The notes beneath the pieces are model-generated. The model was given only the letters and a program-made list of their open reading frames with translations, had not been told where the DNA came from and did not search any database. Positions 34,186 through 46,370 of a DNA stretch of 64,000 bases are shown here, piece after piece (within the stretch, counting starts at the first letter, position 1; each line of letters starts with the position of its first letter). This DNA comes from Mantis religiosa (taxonomy: Eukaryota > Arthropoda > Insecta > Mantodea > Mantidae), in contig CM060953.1 in the NCBI GenBank assembly GCA_030765055.1, forward strand, positions 98,084,201 through 98,148,200. Direction: 5' to 3'. The position numbers were made by a program, and so were the translations under genes.

Positions 34186-34443
34186 TCAACCAGGTTTGCA
34201 ATAAAATGCAGAACCCAATACATCGTATAGAATATTCTTAGAAATGAAAAAGGAACATTCCAGGAAAAATCTGTCGATTTTATACTGCAGAATTACAGAA
34301 CCATTCAAGAGCAATTGTTGACGAGAAATCGTATTGCCCTGGACGGTAGATAAATGCAAACAGGAAGACCGTAACGTTGACAATTTATGCCAAAACCGGT
34401 CGGAAATTAAATTAAGTATTGATCCAGAATCCAACAAAGCCAT
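34186..34443 (-). pseudogene. Gypsy-5 protease
   Basis: 'MALLDSGSILNLISDRFWH' contains D-S-G-S, the retropepsin active site in its DSG form, followed by an 85-codon open stretch. It sits between gag and RT as expected. Confidence 0.72.
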
Positions 34444-34547
34444 AGCCTGAAAGTTTTCACAAAACTTCGAAATTGTAGGAAAAGTAAAAACTGTCTACCA
34501 GTCAAAATCTTAAAGCCTGCAGGTTGATCTAGTCAGGATGAATGAGG

Positions 34548-35630
34548 TCATTTTGACTCTTGGCGTTTTCGTAAAAAACAAAACGAAATGGTGTGGCTAG
34601 GATTTTTACAATATATACAGAAACGTGAACTCGCCTTAGAAGCATGTGCCTGTGAAGTAGATGGCACTTGTAAACTTGTTGAAACCGATAAAATCTGTTT
34701 ATCCGGTAACTGCACAGCAGGCGGCATTTGTGCTGCTACGTCAACATTAGCGCTTGCTTCCTGAACAGAAGTAATAAGCAAATCCAAATCTTGAAATGAT
34801 GACGGTGTCCCAGAAAAAACACACAATACACGCGTATTAGAATTCAGTACTGATAATATTAATTTACAGACAGCACTTTGTGAACCAGACAATTGAAAAA
34901 TTTTCACAGTTTCTTTTATGCGCCTTGCAAATGCCACTAAATCCTCAGATGGGGTTTAAGGTTGAAAATAATAATGTTCCAAATATATGTTTAGAATTCT
35001 CAATGGGGAAAAGAAATTCAATAATGGAACAATGAAACATTACTGAAGGTAGTACCTATCAACCTGAAAAGTTTTATCGTTTAACAAATCCTGAAATGGG
35101 TGTGGCAATTTCAAAAATTTAAATAAAGAGTCACACTTCAAGGTAAAAGTTACACTGTCTGGATGTGCACTAGGCAATGCCATCGTAGTATAATTAATGG
35201 AAGGTGTAGTACTTCCCTGCTCTGTTTGTAATGAACCTGTAAGTTTAGCCAATACTTCAGAGAATTGCTGATTTAATACATGCAATGTATTTTCATGTTC
35301 CGTAACTTTAGTATCACTCAATAGTAATTCTAAAACGTCTATATAAAAAGCTAATCAAGATTTAAGTCGATGCAAGGTCGCTTCAGAAAATGTAGTTCAT
35401 GAATCATTAATGAGCGAAGTAAATTGCTCATATTGAATTGAAACAGAATTTAAAAATGAGCGTACAAATGATGTAGAAATAGCAACTTCATTGCCTGGTA
35501 TATCAACCTGTTTAAGTGGTAATTACAAAAGCACCGTGACTGTACTAGTCACATCTGGTTTTAAACCACGTAAGCGAGCTAAAGTTACTAGCTCGTCCTT
35601 ACGTAACAACTCAAGCTTGACGAGTGCCAT
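34548..35630 (-). pseudogene. Gypsy-5 gag with SAP-like N-terminus and zinc knuckle
   Basis: Minus strand from ATG 35630: 'LELLRKDELVTLARLRGL' resembles a SAP motif, found at the N-terminus of some gypsy Gag proteins. Stops follow; a 93-codon piece (35040-35321) has capsid-like text ('FKFLKLPHPFQDLL'). The C-terminal piece (34548-34937) ends with CIYCKNPSHTISFC, an intact C-x2-C-x4-H-x4-C knuckle. No LTR was recognised on either side. Confidence 0.7.
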
Positions 35631-36390
35631 TGTATTAATCTACAGAAACCCACTAATGGCAACTTAAAAATATAACTATGTAGAATAAGAATGAAAATAA
35701 GTTTCAAATTACATTGAAATGCAACATTATTTGTTCAAATACAAAATTTGAACTTAAATGGCCGCCAAACCAGCTGTAGCGAAGAAAGTAAGGAAAATTG
35801 GCTGGCTGGTTCTCGTCAAGACAGACAAAAGCACGACAGCACGAGGCGTAAAACACTAGTATTTCATAAATTAAACACTGAAAGTATGTAATTCCATACA
35901 GATATGTATAGCAAATGAGGAAAAATTGCAAAAGAAATATAAATTTCTATAAACTGTTCGCGAAATAACTAATTATTAATATAGTAATAAACTTAATATG
36001 AAGCTAAATATGCGACACAAAGATTTGAAAATGTACACGAATCACAAAATGTAGATAATTCAACCAATACGTGGACTGAGAAAAGTAGCAGTAAAGAACT
36101 AGCTAATTTACAAATGTCACGCGGATGCTACCATATTGAGCCGTTAGTTGTAGTTTTATTTAATTTTCCCTTTTGTTTAGTGAAAGCGTGCTATTCTGGA
36201 TGGATCTAGAGAACTGCAAAGTGGAATGGCAGATAATTCTAAGCATGAAATTTAACGATCCACTCATTTGATTTATTTACTCCTACAATATACATAAATG
36301 TTTAAGTTAATTGATGGAAATTACCCATTTCTTTATACTAGCCGTATATAAGCTGAGGCTTTGAATAGATAGTCAACTTGAAAAATTCAA
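35631..36390. other. Leader or spacer right of Gypsy-5
   Basis: By position this may include the 5' LTR and leader of Gypsy-5 (minus strand), but no second LTR copy exists in the window for comparison, and no primer site was identified with confidence. Confidence 0.35.
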
Positions 36391-36394
36391 TGCC

Positions 36395-36470
36395 ATGGCC
36401 GGAGTTTGAACTACGGATCTACTGGTTTCCGTCCAGTCGCTCTTGTCCTTTGAGCTATCATGGCCAACTT
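36395..36470 (-). repeat. tRNA-like cloverleaf, probably a SINE head
   Basis: The reverse complement folds like a tRNA: D-arm ATAGCTCAAAGGACAAGAGC, anticodon stem CTGG/CCAG around a seven-base loop (ACGGAAA) and T-arm GTAGTTCAAACTCCGG. Position 33 is C and not U, and no clean terminator follows, so a functional tRNA is unlikely. Confidence 0.5.
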
Positions 36471-36540
36471 GCCGTCATGACAGTAGATCTGTGACTCAAA
36501 TCTTGGCCATGGGATTAAATTCTTTCAAGTTCACTCTATC

Positions 36541-36543
36541 TAT

Positions 36544-36627
<84 letters not shown>
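36541..36627. repeat. (CA)n(TA)n(TG)n microsatellite
   Basis: Compound dinucleotide array: CACACACACA, then about 24 TA units, then about 14 TG units. Nearly self-complementary, so it can extrude as a cruciform. Confidence 0.95.
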
Positions 36628-36629
<2 letters not shown>

Positions 36630-36937
36630 TTATGGCTGTATGGAATCACCTAATTTTCACATTCTTAAGCAACCATTTCATGGACTGTTGCGCATAATGT
36701 TTTTGTAAGAAATAATAATTATTAAGACATCTGATTCTGCTCTAGTCCGTGTAGATCATCTTTCACTTTTTAAATTACACTTTCACTACACTCCGATCTG
36801 GTGGTTTTCTTAGAACATCGTCGAGTTGCTTCTTGGAGACCCTTAGCAGCGGACTAATTGTTCTTCTCAGTGTTGCCGACCAAATTAAATGAAATCTCGC
36901 TACAGGTTGAGCAAAATTCCGCTAGGTCCCGCTACAA

Positions 36938-37080
36938 AACACACACACACACACACATGCACTCGCTCGCTCTCACACTTGCTCTCACACACTCTCACAC
37001 ACTCGCTCTCTCACACTCGCTCTCACTCACACACACTCGCACACTCACTCGCTCTCTCACTCTCACACTCTCTCACTCTC
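36938..37080. repeat. (AC)n and TCTCAC-rich low-complexity tract
   Basis: ACACAC run followed by CTCTCACACACT-type repeats up to the start of the mariner-type element at 37081. Frames across it are artefacts. Confidence 0.92.
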
Positions 37081-38384
37081 ACAGAAAGTTTCAGAAATAC
37101 TTTTACAAACTTAAGGTATGGGTTCCTCACACTAAAATAAGGAAAACGTTCATATGAACATATGTTCTATAATCCTTGGTTTTCGCGTAATTCCTGTCAT
37201 AATGAAAGTGTGGCTTCAACGACCTTCGGGATCCAACCTCAGAACTTTATTTCTCTATGCACTCATAAAAGGCTTTGACCTATTGTACTCTACAGAGATA
37301 TTGCCATGGAGACTTGTTTACGTTTGTCATTTGTTATCAGTCTGTCTTCAACGTTTCAATTGTGTACATGTAGTGAGTTAAATGCAGGTGTTTCTTTCCA
37401 CCATGGCTGGATATTCATTTCGTGATTTTTATGTGTGGTCGCGTGAATGGTAATGGACGCGAGGCTGCACGGCTCTATCAGATGAAGTTTCCAGACCGAA
37501 GACAATTGAGTCGCAGTTTATCGTCGCCCTGCTGAGACAGGAACCGTTGCACCACGGGCAATTGATCGAGGAAGATCAAGAGTTGTTCGTACGCCGTACC
37601 GCGAAAAACAGATGTTAAAGTGTGCCGAAGACGATTCAGGTAACAGTACAAGACAATTGGCTGTGGCATCTGGTACATCTCACGTGACATCATGGAGGGT
37701 ACTTCACGAGTAACTCCTGTATCCATATCATATTTAACGTGTGCAGGGCCTTTCGCCTGCCGATTATCCAACACGGGATAACTTTTGTCGATGGTTTGTA
37801 GCACAGCCAATCCATTGTTTGTGTGATCAGTTTTGGTTACAGACAAGGCAACGTTTGGGTGAGATGGAATTACTAACATCACAACGTACACATATGGGCA
37901 GATCGTAAGCATCACTTCAGGCTAGACGTCAGCAACAGTTTAGTCTGAAGATGTGGGCTGGCATTGTAGGTGACTGTCTGGTAGGTCCATACGTTTTACC
38001 AGCACATGTTACTGGTGCTGTCTATAGGGACTTTATCCAGCACACTCTTCTCGACCTACTTCACGAAGATGCGCCCCTGCAAATAAGAAAATAACATGTG
38101 GTTTATGAATGATGGAATCCTCCGAACCATTCTCCACCATCCCGGAGTTTTTGAAAGGGTGCGACATTGCATGATGCCACGAGTACAGGCATGCATAGAG
38201 GCAAGAGGAGGGCATTTCGAGAATTTATTTTGAGTTTTGTGTGTTATAAGTGTATCACTGTCTTGAATACCTCCTAACGGCAAAACAAAGGATTATGGGA
38301 CACATGTTCATATGAACTTTTTTCCTTCTTTTGGTCTGAGGAATCTATAACCGAAGTTTGTGAAAGTATTTCTGAAACAACCTG
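37081..38384 (+). mobile_element. Mariner-type element with long inverted repeats (about 100 bp)
   Basis: Left end GTTTCAGAAATACTTTTACA… and right end (reverse complement) TGTTTCAGAAATACTTTCAC… stay similar for about 100 bp, including TTCATATGAACAT and ATAATCCTT. They enclose a transposase remnant. Microsatellite sequence touches both ends, and TA follows the right end (38385-38386). Confidence 0.75.
37411..38233 (+). pseudogene. Mariner-superfamily transposase, shortened and frameshifted
   Basis: Plus strand, three frames. 'YGRVNGNGREAARLYQMKF' and 'PDRRQLS' form the DUF4817-like N-terminus; 'LSPADYPTRDNFCRWF', 'QQFSLKMWAGIVGDCLVGPY' and 'DFIQHTLLDLLHEDAPLQIR' are the central region; 'QACIEARGGHFENLF' plus TGA is the C-terminus. 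The segment between the second acidic block and the C-terminus (the LDFFLWG region) is deleted, so the catalytic set is incomplete. It is a different subfamily from the copy at 6786. Confidence 0.78.
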
Positions 38385-38761
38385 TATATATCGGTGTGTG
38401 TGTGCGTGCGTGCGCGCGCGTGCGTGAACACCAAACCTTTCTCTGTGAGGTGGCAAGATGACCAAGACGATGGATTACTGGTGATTATGATGATCCGGTT
38501 GCTTATTTAATGAGGGTGTTAATATACTTAATAAATTAATAACTCACTACAAATCAGTGAAAGGGGATCTATATTGGCTGCCTGAAATGGTTTAAGGGAT
38601 TCACTATCAGAAGATTCTATTGTCACTGTAGCACTTTTTGGAAAACATGTACATGGATTTTCCAAATTTATTTACAATTTCATCAGTTATTGAGTATGAA
38701 ATACAGTAATTGCATTTGTGTTGAATGTTAATTTTTTATTCCGGTCACACGGTGATTAAGG

Positions 38762-38960
38762 CTTCAGTGTATTCTTTTTTTAAATTTAATGTCAGCCATC
38801 ATGGAAAACAATCTTTCCACATCGGCGTTTCAATGCTGCAAGACATGTTTAGCGAATTTTGAAATATTCGAGAGGATTTACTTCTCTTCAAAACGTATTT
38901 CTCCTTCTCTGCACCAGAACACAGGGATACTGTTTGATTCAGTTAACTTTTCTGCACTAT
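38762..38960 (-). pseudogene. hAT transposase C-terminal dimerisation fragment
   Basis: Minus strand reads 'ILSNISKFAKHVLQH', one stop, then 'NADVERLFSMMADIKFKKR'. This is the hAT dimerisation pattern (L…A…L…P.S.A.VERxFS…IK…R). The upstream frame is shifted ('SNSIPVFWCREGEIRFEEK'). The rest of the transposase is absent. Confidence 0.68.
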
Positions 38961-39136
38961 ATAATTGGTGACATAAACGCAACGTACTAAATCGTCCTAT
39001 ACACTTGACAAGTTGAAAGTATGTTATAAATTGCAATGAAGCATGAGGCCCTGATGATAGCGAGCGTTGCATCATGCTACGTTTTATTATCGTAGCTTGT
39101 GTAAACATGTTGATAACTTGATACCCATCGAGTAAT

Positions 39137-39322
39137 ATGTTTATACTCTCAGGCCTGATGCTTGGCATAAATAAATAGATCATAACGTGAGCTACCATTC
39201 GCATGAGATATTCTCCAAACCGATTTCCCTGTTTATACTCTCAGGCCTGATGCTTGGCATAAATAAATAGATCATAACGTGAGCTACCATTCGCATGAGA
39301 TATTCTCCAACCCGATTTCCCT
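39137..39322. repeat. 92-bp tandem duplication
   Basis: TGTTTATACTCTCAGGCCTG… recurs after 92 bp with only one or two differences (…CTCCAAACCGATTTCCC against …CTCCAACCCGATTTCCC), so the duplication is recent. Confidence 0.88.
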
Positions 39323-39597
39323 AAGAATAGTTCCCTAATATTATGGCATTGGCTTTTAGGATACGCTTTATTTTAAAAGAAATTTGCTAAAGTCGCTATA
39401 GTTTCGTATTTCTCCGCTATGTCTCCCGAATGCTCCAAAGTCCCTACGCGTAGTGGAATTCCGCTACAGTTGGCATCACTGGTTGTGCCTGAGGCACATC
39501 TGGGGTCTCCCATTTGACTTGTAGATGTCTCGCACAGTTGTGAGGCAACGATCGTCGATAACACATGCTGCTGCCAGCCATAGAGTACGGGAAGCGT

Positions 39598-39598
<1 letters not shown>

Positions 39599-39681
<83 letters not shown>
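39599..39681. repeat. (TTA)n microsatellite
   Basis: About 27 TTA units, the third long TTA array in the window. Confidence 0.97.
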
Positions 39682-39683
<2 letters not shown>

Positions 39684-39897
39684 GGTTAAACTTACACAGC
39701 GACTTGCAGTATTTAATACAAGCGGAAAGGCAGTGAGTAGCATTATAATTAGGCGTAATACTCGCATAGCGGCTTGTGTAGGAGTTACAGAGGTAAGATT
39801 AAGCAGTTTACTATTACAAAGTACACACCGTAATTGATTACTGTGAATAGGCTACTTCCACGGGGGCAGCGGTCCCCGGGGATAGTAAGTGCAAAAT

Positions 39898-40790
39898 ATG
39901 GAAAGTGACGAAGGAGGAAATATGATAGTACCAGACGTGGGAATGGAAACAGGCATTATCACTACAGCATTATTGACTAATATTCCAGAAATAGACACCC
40001 AGATTTTACCTAAACAGAAGACGAATCAAGAACAGTTGAATGTGACGCCACCAGATCAAAGCACGGCACCAACCAACAAACAAACAACCTTTAAGATACG
40101 TAACAACGGATCAGGGTCCGTTTTTTGTGATAATACGTAGCAACAGCAAAAATATTAATGACTTTCACCCACTAAAACTAGGTAAATGGCTATATGTACA
40201 TGCACAGGGAGTGACACACAGTCATAAATCCGGATTTAACCAGCTAGAAGTCCATTTTGCGACAGCACAATATGCGAACGATTTCTTGGAATCGAACTTC
40301 GATAATGTTCACAACACACACTCATACATACCATTTTACAATTTATTTGTTACTGGAGTAATTAGAGGAGTGGACTCAGATATGCATTTAGAAGAAATAC
40401 GTACACATCTACAAATAACGGGACAACTTCCCGTGCATCATGCATACCGATTGAATAGAAGAATACAGTCAAATGGGGAAACCCAATATGTACCCACTCG
40501 GTCTATCAAGATCACTTTCAGAAACCAAACATTACCGGAACATGTATACCTGTATTATCAACGCTTTCCCGTAGATCCATTTACACAGCGAGTAGTAATA
40601 TGTAGCAATTGTGGTAAATTCAACCACCGTGCGAAATTTTGTCGTAATAGTAGATGATGCCTGCGATGTGGTCAGACACACGTGGAGGGACAATCATACT
40701 GTCAAACAGATAGGCACGATGTGTAAACTGTAAACAGGAACACGCAGCAAGGGACAAACACTGCCCAGTGTACAAATTAGAAAATCAAAT
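39898..40790 (+). pseudogene. I-like LINE ORF1 (gag-like, CCHC knuckles)
   Basis: The frame from ATG 39898 runs 80 codons, then shifts into 40127-40657, an RNA-binding-type domain ending in CSNCGKFNHRAKFC. After one stop come 'CLRCGQTHVEGQSYC' and, shifted, a third knuckle of the form C-x2-C-x4-H-x4-C. A separate open frame (40768-41388) follows, rich in Arg, Gln and Pro, unrecognised but probably the ORF1 tail. It would bind element RNA. Confidence 0.75.
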
Positions 40791-41408
40791 TGCAAGCACC
40801 ATAGCTAAACTACCAGTATCGAGGTTTGAGGTACGGCAAATGGTGCCAGGGAATATAACATATGCAGACATAATGAAACGTTCCGGAGACAATCCGACAA
40901 GAGAGGAAAGGCAGGACAACTATCCTAGATTATCGGCACGAACGGACCAGTACGGACCCAGCTACCCTTCAGCGGGGCACAGGGTATCCACGCAGAATAG
41001 CTCTACAAAACGCAAGTGCCTGGAATCACAAAAAGCTACCCCACCAGAGTGGAGATCAGAGTGCTGGGCACCACATGGTCGCTGGCCAGTAGAAGCAAAA
41101 AGACCAATACAGACGCGGGTGACGACCAATATTGGGGGACAGATCAGGAGTCCAAGGGCCTTGGAAACAGCGATGCGGGGCGAGACCCCGTTAATACCCA
41201 GAGATAAGTCTCGAGAGGGACAGGTAGGGGCACGAGAAAAAATAGTGACGCAACAGGGAAGGAGTGGATCTACGGGAGAACAACATATTGATACTAGATT
41301 CCTACAACAATTATTCGCGAAGTTAATGGAACAAGCACCGGAACACCTACAGACATTAATGGGGTTACAAACCCATTTACATTTATAATTAACATAATAA
41401 ACCTGAAT

Positions 41409-44400
41409 ATGTCAGAGTTCACGGTGTTATACTAGAACGCCAGAAGCATTACCAGCAAAATAGCTGAGTTCCAAACATTTCTAGCGCGAACGCGACCGCA
41501 GGCGTTCATCATTGTATAATCATGGTTACAGACCCACCAACGATTCCGAATCCCAGGATATAAAATATACCGTACGGATAGACAAACACACGGAGGGGGG
41601 ATGGCCATCGGCATCCAAGAGAATCTAGTCGTCGTATACCACCACACCTGGAAGTAGTGAGGGTTAATTTGGGACATAGCATCTATAAGACGGGACGACA
41701 GTTATCGAGAGAGGAATGGGAAACCCTGCTCACGCCACGCCATAGCAAACAAGTACTATGTGGTGATTTTAACATCCCTAATTTCCAGAGCCTTAGTGCA
41801 CAAAGCAGGTGTAGGCTGCCGATAGTATAGATGGCCTCGACGTACGACTGGGAATTAATATCGGGACAATGCACGACCCGACAAGGGAGACCGGGACAAA
41901 GCGACACCACGTCTGACATGATTTTTGCGTCAGCGGACATAGCACCTAAGGCTACAGTTAGGAAATACACCTACACTATGGGCAGTGACCACTTCCCATT
42001 GATGATAAACATCTCGACCCCCGAACACAGCGGACACCCAGCATATCAAGCGCGCAGGAAGGGAGGATTTGATCCACAGCATTTCCGCGAATATATAATA
42101 AGGTCAATGGAACATATCCAAGCGACGTCGGTGGAATACGTGCAATTAGAAACATCACTAAGGCAATACGTGGAAGACAACCATCCGGTAACATTGCGAC
42201 GACAGTCCCGAAAACCGAGACCTCCCTGGTGGACACAGGAGTGCTCACGTGTGGTGGCGGAAAAACGACGAGCTTACGCAATATACGGAGAGAACACGAG
42301 AGACGTACCTGACGGCTAAAAACACAGAGGCACGAGTACACCGGAAGATGCGAAAGATCAAGAAAGTGTCGTGGGCAACATACTGCGCATCTATTACCTC
42401 GAACACACCGACGACCGTCATGTGGCAGCGGCTTAAATGGTTCAAACATTCGAGAAACCATACCCAATAAGGGACAACAGGAATTGCAGGTACAGTACTT
42501 ACATCATATCGCACCGGACGACGTGATAGGAAGTACAATGAGAACCCCAGAACCGGTAGATATGGAAGATTTTCTCCTGCGTCCCATAGTGGCACAGGAG
42601 GTCCTCAATCACCTACGAGGAACCAATGACATATCTATGCCGGGCGAAGACGGTATCACATACAAACATCTAAAATCTATTCCCGAAGCGTGGTATCGCC
42701 TTTTAGCCAAAGCATACACAAAAATATTACATGCCGGCTACCCCCCAGACTCGTGGAGACATGTCATAATACATCCAATCATGAAACCGGGAGCTGAGGG
42801 TCTACATCCCACATACTATCGACCCATAGGGATGCTGCTTACACTACGCAAATTATTTGAAAAAATCTTGCACGATAGACTAACGTTTCATCTGGAAAGA
42901 AACCAGCTATGGCCAAAAACTTAGTTCGGTTTCCGTAGGGGGCATGGGACAGCCTTTCCGATATACGTATTGACCACGGATATCCAGATAGCGTTCAGGA
43001 CCAAAAAAACAGATTCTGGCCCTGTTCTTGGATTTGTCATCAGCATATGACCATGTCTGCATACAGCGTTTAACAGAACGTCTAGCAATATACGGGATTC
43101 TCGGAATTATTGGTAGACTCCTAGATAACCTATATAGACATCGACAAACTTCCCGGCAACGTACATGAGATATACAAACAGTCGGTCAATATCACAAGGC
43201 TTGCTATAAGGATCATCTCTCAGTCCATTGCTTTACGCGTTTTATGTTGGAGATATCTCGTCCACAATGGTCACGGCTAGGATTCTACAATTTGCAGACG
43301 ACATAGTGATATACACACCAATATCACTGGGGTCGCAGACAGATGTACAACAATTTGAGGCAGATTGCAACAAGGTCGTCAAGTATCTAAGTGATATAGG
43401 CATGGAAATAAACTTAAAAAGAAAAACACACAGTGTACATTTCCAGAAATCAATGCGTGCATCACACTGCACACTGAGAATACAAGATCATATAATCCGA
43501 CCAGTGCGAAGTATCAAATTTCTAGGGGTGCACTTACAACAGAACCAGCAATACACAACACATTATCATACATTACTATCGAAATTGTTGAAACTGCTAT
43601 TTCGAGCAATGGCAGCATACAATTGGGGTATGCATCCCCGACTCATGCTTAAATTAATACCACCTTTAAAACACTCACGCCTTGAGTATGGATTATTAAT
43701 GGCACCAGCACCAATCGAGGATGTGCGTCGACAACTGGAGTCCTTCTACCAATTGTATAATATAGTTTTCAGTATTCCAGGACGACCAGCGAAACTCCTC
43801 ACTTCCAAACATTTCCCAACATATGACATACAAGAAAGGTCGTGGAAAAAGGGATGTCGCTTTACAGCAGATCTGCTTATACACACGCAGAATATATTGC
43901 TCCCCAAACTGACTCGACTAACAGAATTAATGAGACAGGAACGGGAAGAGGATGGACATCTTCACCGTCCACTGACACGTTGTATAGTGGCATTTCAAAC
44001 TCATACATACATATACAGGACACCGACGTGGCCCATATACTTACTACATAAGCCACTATACGAACTACCACCCAACATTAAAGTAGACACGCAGTATTTT
44101 AAGAGAATAACGACAGATTACGAACAGGAATGGCGAGAATTTATATAAGCAGTTTTAGCTACCGGAAGTACACAGTCGCCAGTTATCATATTCACAGACG
44201 GATCAAAAACGACAACAGGTAAAAGTGCAGGCATCTATATATGGAATTCAGGACACAAAATGACATGGCGACTGCATACGGATACATCGATATATACGGC
44301 AGAAACCATAGCTGTATACCGGGCATTGAAATATGTGCAAAGTCACGGATCAACAAAAGTATTTATACACTTCGACTCCCTTAGCTTGCTAACGGCACTA

Positions 44401-45003
44401 CAACGACCAGTGAAAGGGGTAAAACGACCCATATATGAGATAATTATACGAAACCTGTTGGAAATTATACCACCGACGACAGAGATCGAACTTATATGGA
44501 TTCCGAGCCATGTAGGAATTCTTGGAAACGAGAGAGTGGATGAGGCAGTGCGGGAAGCCACTATCAATAAACCGGTATCAAACGAATACCTCATACCACC
44601 AACAGACATTGCGAGGAATATGACACACAATAACAAAAATACAAACTGCTCAGCCGTGCAGGGTAGTAACGCCTTGAGTACTTTCATTAACACGCCGCAT
44701 TTAACAAGGAAAGCGTTATCACTATATTTCAGAATACTATTTCCAGTGGTATTAATACCGGTGTACCTCCTACGGATAGGGTGACGAAATAACGACCTAT
44801 GTGAATGTGGAAGAAGAGGTGATATTAATCACCTCTTCTTCGCCTGCCCAGTAAGACGTGCCGCCACCTTGAAATTACTAAATGACATAACACGCATTCA
44901 CCCTGTGGGATCACATCAGCTCCCATAATTACTAATGCCTTATTCAGGGCCAATATGCAAGGCATTATTCCGATTTACAACGAGGACAAGAATGAAGCTG
45001 TAG
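41409..45003 (+). pseudogene. I-like LINE ORF2: endonuclease, RT, RNase H, zinc motif
   Basis: Endonuclease: 'NARSITSKIAEFQTFLART' and, later, 'TSDMIFASADIAPKA' and 'MGSDHFPLMI'. RT: 'GEDGITYKHLKSIPEAWY', 'YYRPIGMLLTLRKLFEKIL', a damaged palm, then 'LQFADDIVIYTP' (catalytic pair, 43289-43325). RNase H: 'VIIFTDGSKTTTGKSAGI', 'IHFDSLSLLTAL' and 'IWIPSHVGILGNERVDEAV'. C-terminus: 'CECGRRGDINHLFFACP'. RT to linker (43228-44148) is open for 306 codons; elsewhere stops accumulate. Confidence 0.85.
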
Positions 45004-45277
45004 TAAGATAACACTGCCTTTATGTATTTACACCACGGAAATCAGAGCTTTCTGGATTCAACGTTATATTCAGACGCAGTAGCCGTCTCAATAGGCTGGC
45101 AGTAGCATCTTAAAAATAACCTAACAACAGATGTCTCACATAGACTCCTGGGAGGCGGTGGGACATGTGGCGGTATGTACTGATGGCGCCATTTAATTTA
45201 CTGTGCGCTGGTGATATCTAGCGCCTGCAACAAGAATTACTTGATCGTTGCCAACGTGGACATTATGGCGGTATACT

Positions 45278-45486
45278 TTAAATGCGCTGCATGAACCCGG
45301 CGCATAAACAAACAGCTTCTATTTCTCCATTAAAATTTGTGGGTTTTCTTCTTCCATTTCTATAAAAGGTAAAGAACTGGCATATACCTACTCCTCCAGC
45401 TGCATCATCACTATCAGAAAGGGAACCATCTTTGTATATATGTGTCCATTCTGGAATGGATATTTCAGATTTAAGAGTTTCTGGTG
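45278..45486 (-). pseudogene. LINE RNase H fragment, downstream half
   Basis: Minus strand: 'TPETLKSEISIPEWTHIYK' followed by DGS (first RNase H Asp region, TDGS altered to KDGS) and 'TNFNGEIEAVCL' (Glu). It continues from 46633-46935 across the Harbinger insertion. Not related in sequence to the I-like LINE at its left. Confidence 0.65.
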
Positions 45487-45639
45487 TAATGCCCGATTTC
45501 ACCACACGAGTTTAGCAATAATTAAAACAAAAATAGCATTTCACCAACAAGTGTTAGCGTAACACTTGTGTTAAATCTCATGTTAAACTAACACGCCGAA
45601 TTTCTGATGTTAAGTCCTTAACAATTGTAAATAGTCAAG

Positions 45640-45850
45640 ATGGCGAGCATGAACTCAGCTGTTGATATCGATTTGTAATATTTAAGACCGTCTAAGTGGC
45701 ATTCATAATAGAGTACGACCTATGAGGAGAAATTATTTTAAGAAACTATGCGAAGAAAATTGTTTTACGGAGGTATAGACTGTTGAAACATGTTGCTATG
45801 AAAGTTACTGCGGAAGTACAAGAGAGGTTAGAACATGCAGCGAAAGAAAT
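45640..45850 (+). pseudogene. Harbinger nuclease, N-terminal remnant
   Basis: ATG at 45640 starts MASMNSAVDID; the frame breaks, but the intact sister at 59708-59941 reads 'RRNYFEELSEENFLRRYRLS', the start of HARBI1-like nucleases. Text here (AGGAGAAATTATTTTAAG…) is the same region with indels. The DDE core is absent. Confidence 0.65.
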
Positions 45851-46122
45851 ATGACTATCTTGCCTTAGCTTCAAGTATTAATAACCTTGCCATTTTATAA
45901 TTCACTGAATTATGTGGATAATACACTGTCCACCTGCCGTCTTGAAACGTTCAAGTCACTTGTCCTTCGCACCTCGTTTTAAATTTACGTAATAATGAGT
46001 TAGAATATACATCGAAAGGAACATGCCGATCTCGCCTTTGCTTCAAGTATTAATAGTTTTGCGATTTTATAATTCACTGAATTATGTGGATAATACATTG
46101 TTCACCTCCCGTCTTGGAACGT

Positions 46123-46370
46123 TTAAGGCACCTGTTCTTCGCACCTCGTTTTAAATTTACGTAATACTGACAAGTTGTTTGGTGCTTGTAGTAGTGACAC
46201 ATGCATTTGAATTAAATTCGTTTCCAATATTTTCCCCGTGACATCTTTCTCTTTTACTTTCACTGCATCCGTCCTCTTATTTTCCACGATATCCTTACAC
46301 TTCGTCACCATTTCAATTAACAATTCTTTCTCTTTCGATCAGAAATTTGTCTCACGGCTTTATTTATGAT
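46123..46370 (-). pseudogene. Harbinger Myb/SANT-like accessory protein remnant
   Basis: Minus strand: 'LIEMVTKCKDIVENKRTDA' and 'VKVKEKDVTGKILETNL' follow the pattern of the Myb/SANT-like DNA-binding proteins encoded by Harbinger elements (…xYxxIIENKxTDxxxxxxKxxAWxxIxxxFN). Truncated after about 60 residues. Confidence 0.6.

Larger units (their letters stand above)
36868..39481 (-). mobile_element. Possible hAT element with nested mariner-type copy
   Basis: CAGTGTTGCCGACC at 36868 and its inverted partner GTTGGCATCACTG ending at 39481 look like hAT-type ends (CAGTG…CACTG). A hAT dimerisation-domain remnant lies between them on the minus strand (38762-38960). Beyond the first 14 bases the ends diverge and the flanking 8-mers agree only weakly (GTTCTTCT against GTTGTGCC), so the outline is tentative. 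Confidence 0.38.
39898..45003 (+). mobile_element. I-like LINE with ORF1 and ORF2, nearly full length but decayed
   Basis: ORF1 with zinc knuckles, then ORF2 with endonuclease, RT, RNase H and a C-terminal CCHC motif, all in the same orientation. The presence of RNase H and a gag-like ORF1 with three knuckles fits the I group. The 5' start may lie in the GC-rich lead CCACGGGGGCAGCGGTCCCC (39857). No poly(A) tail was found, and the 3' end probably lies between 45003 and 45270. Confidence 0.8.

Noticed and set aside
36395..36470. Functional tRNA-Ser-like gene on the minus strand
   Set aside because: Cloverleaf is possible but loop position 33 is C, the acceptor stem is poor and there is no T-run terminator; more likely a SINE head.
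36858..37157. Histidine/serine/leucine-rich frames over 36.9-37.1 kb
   Set aside because: Low-complexity AC/TCTC repeats; no biological frame.
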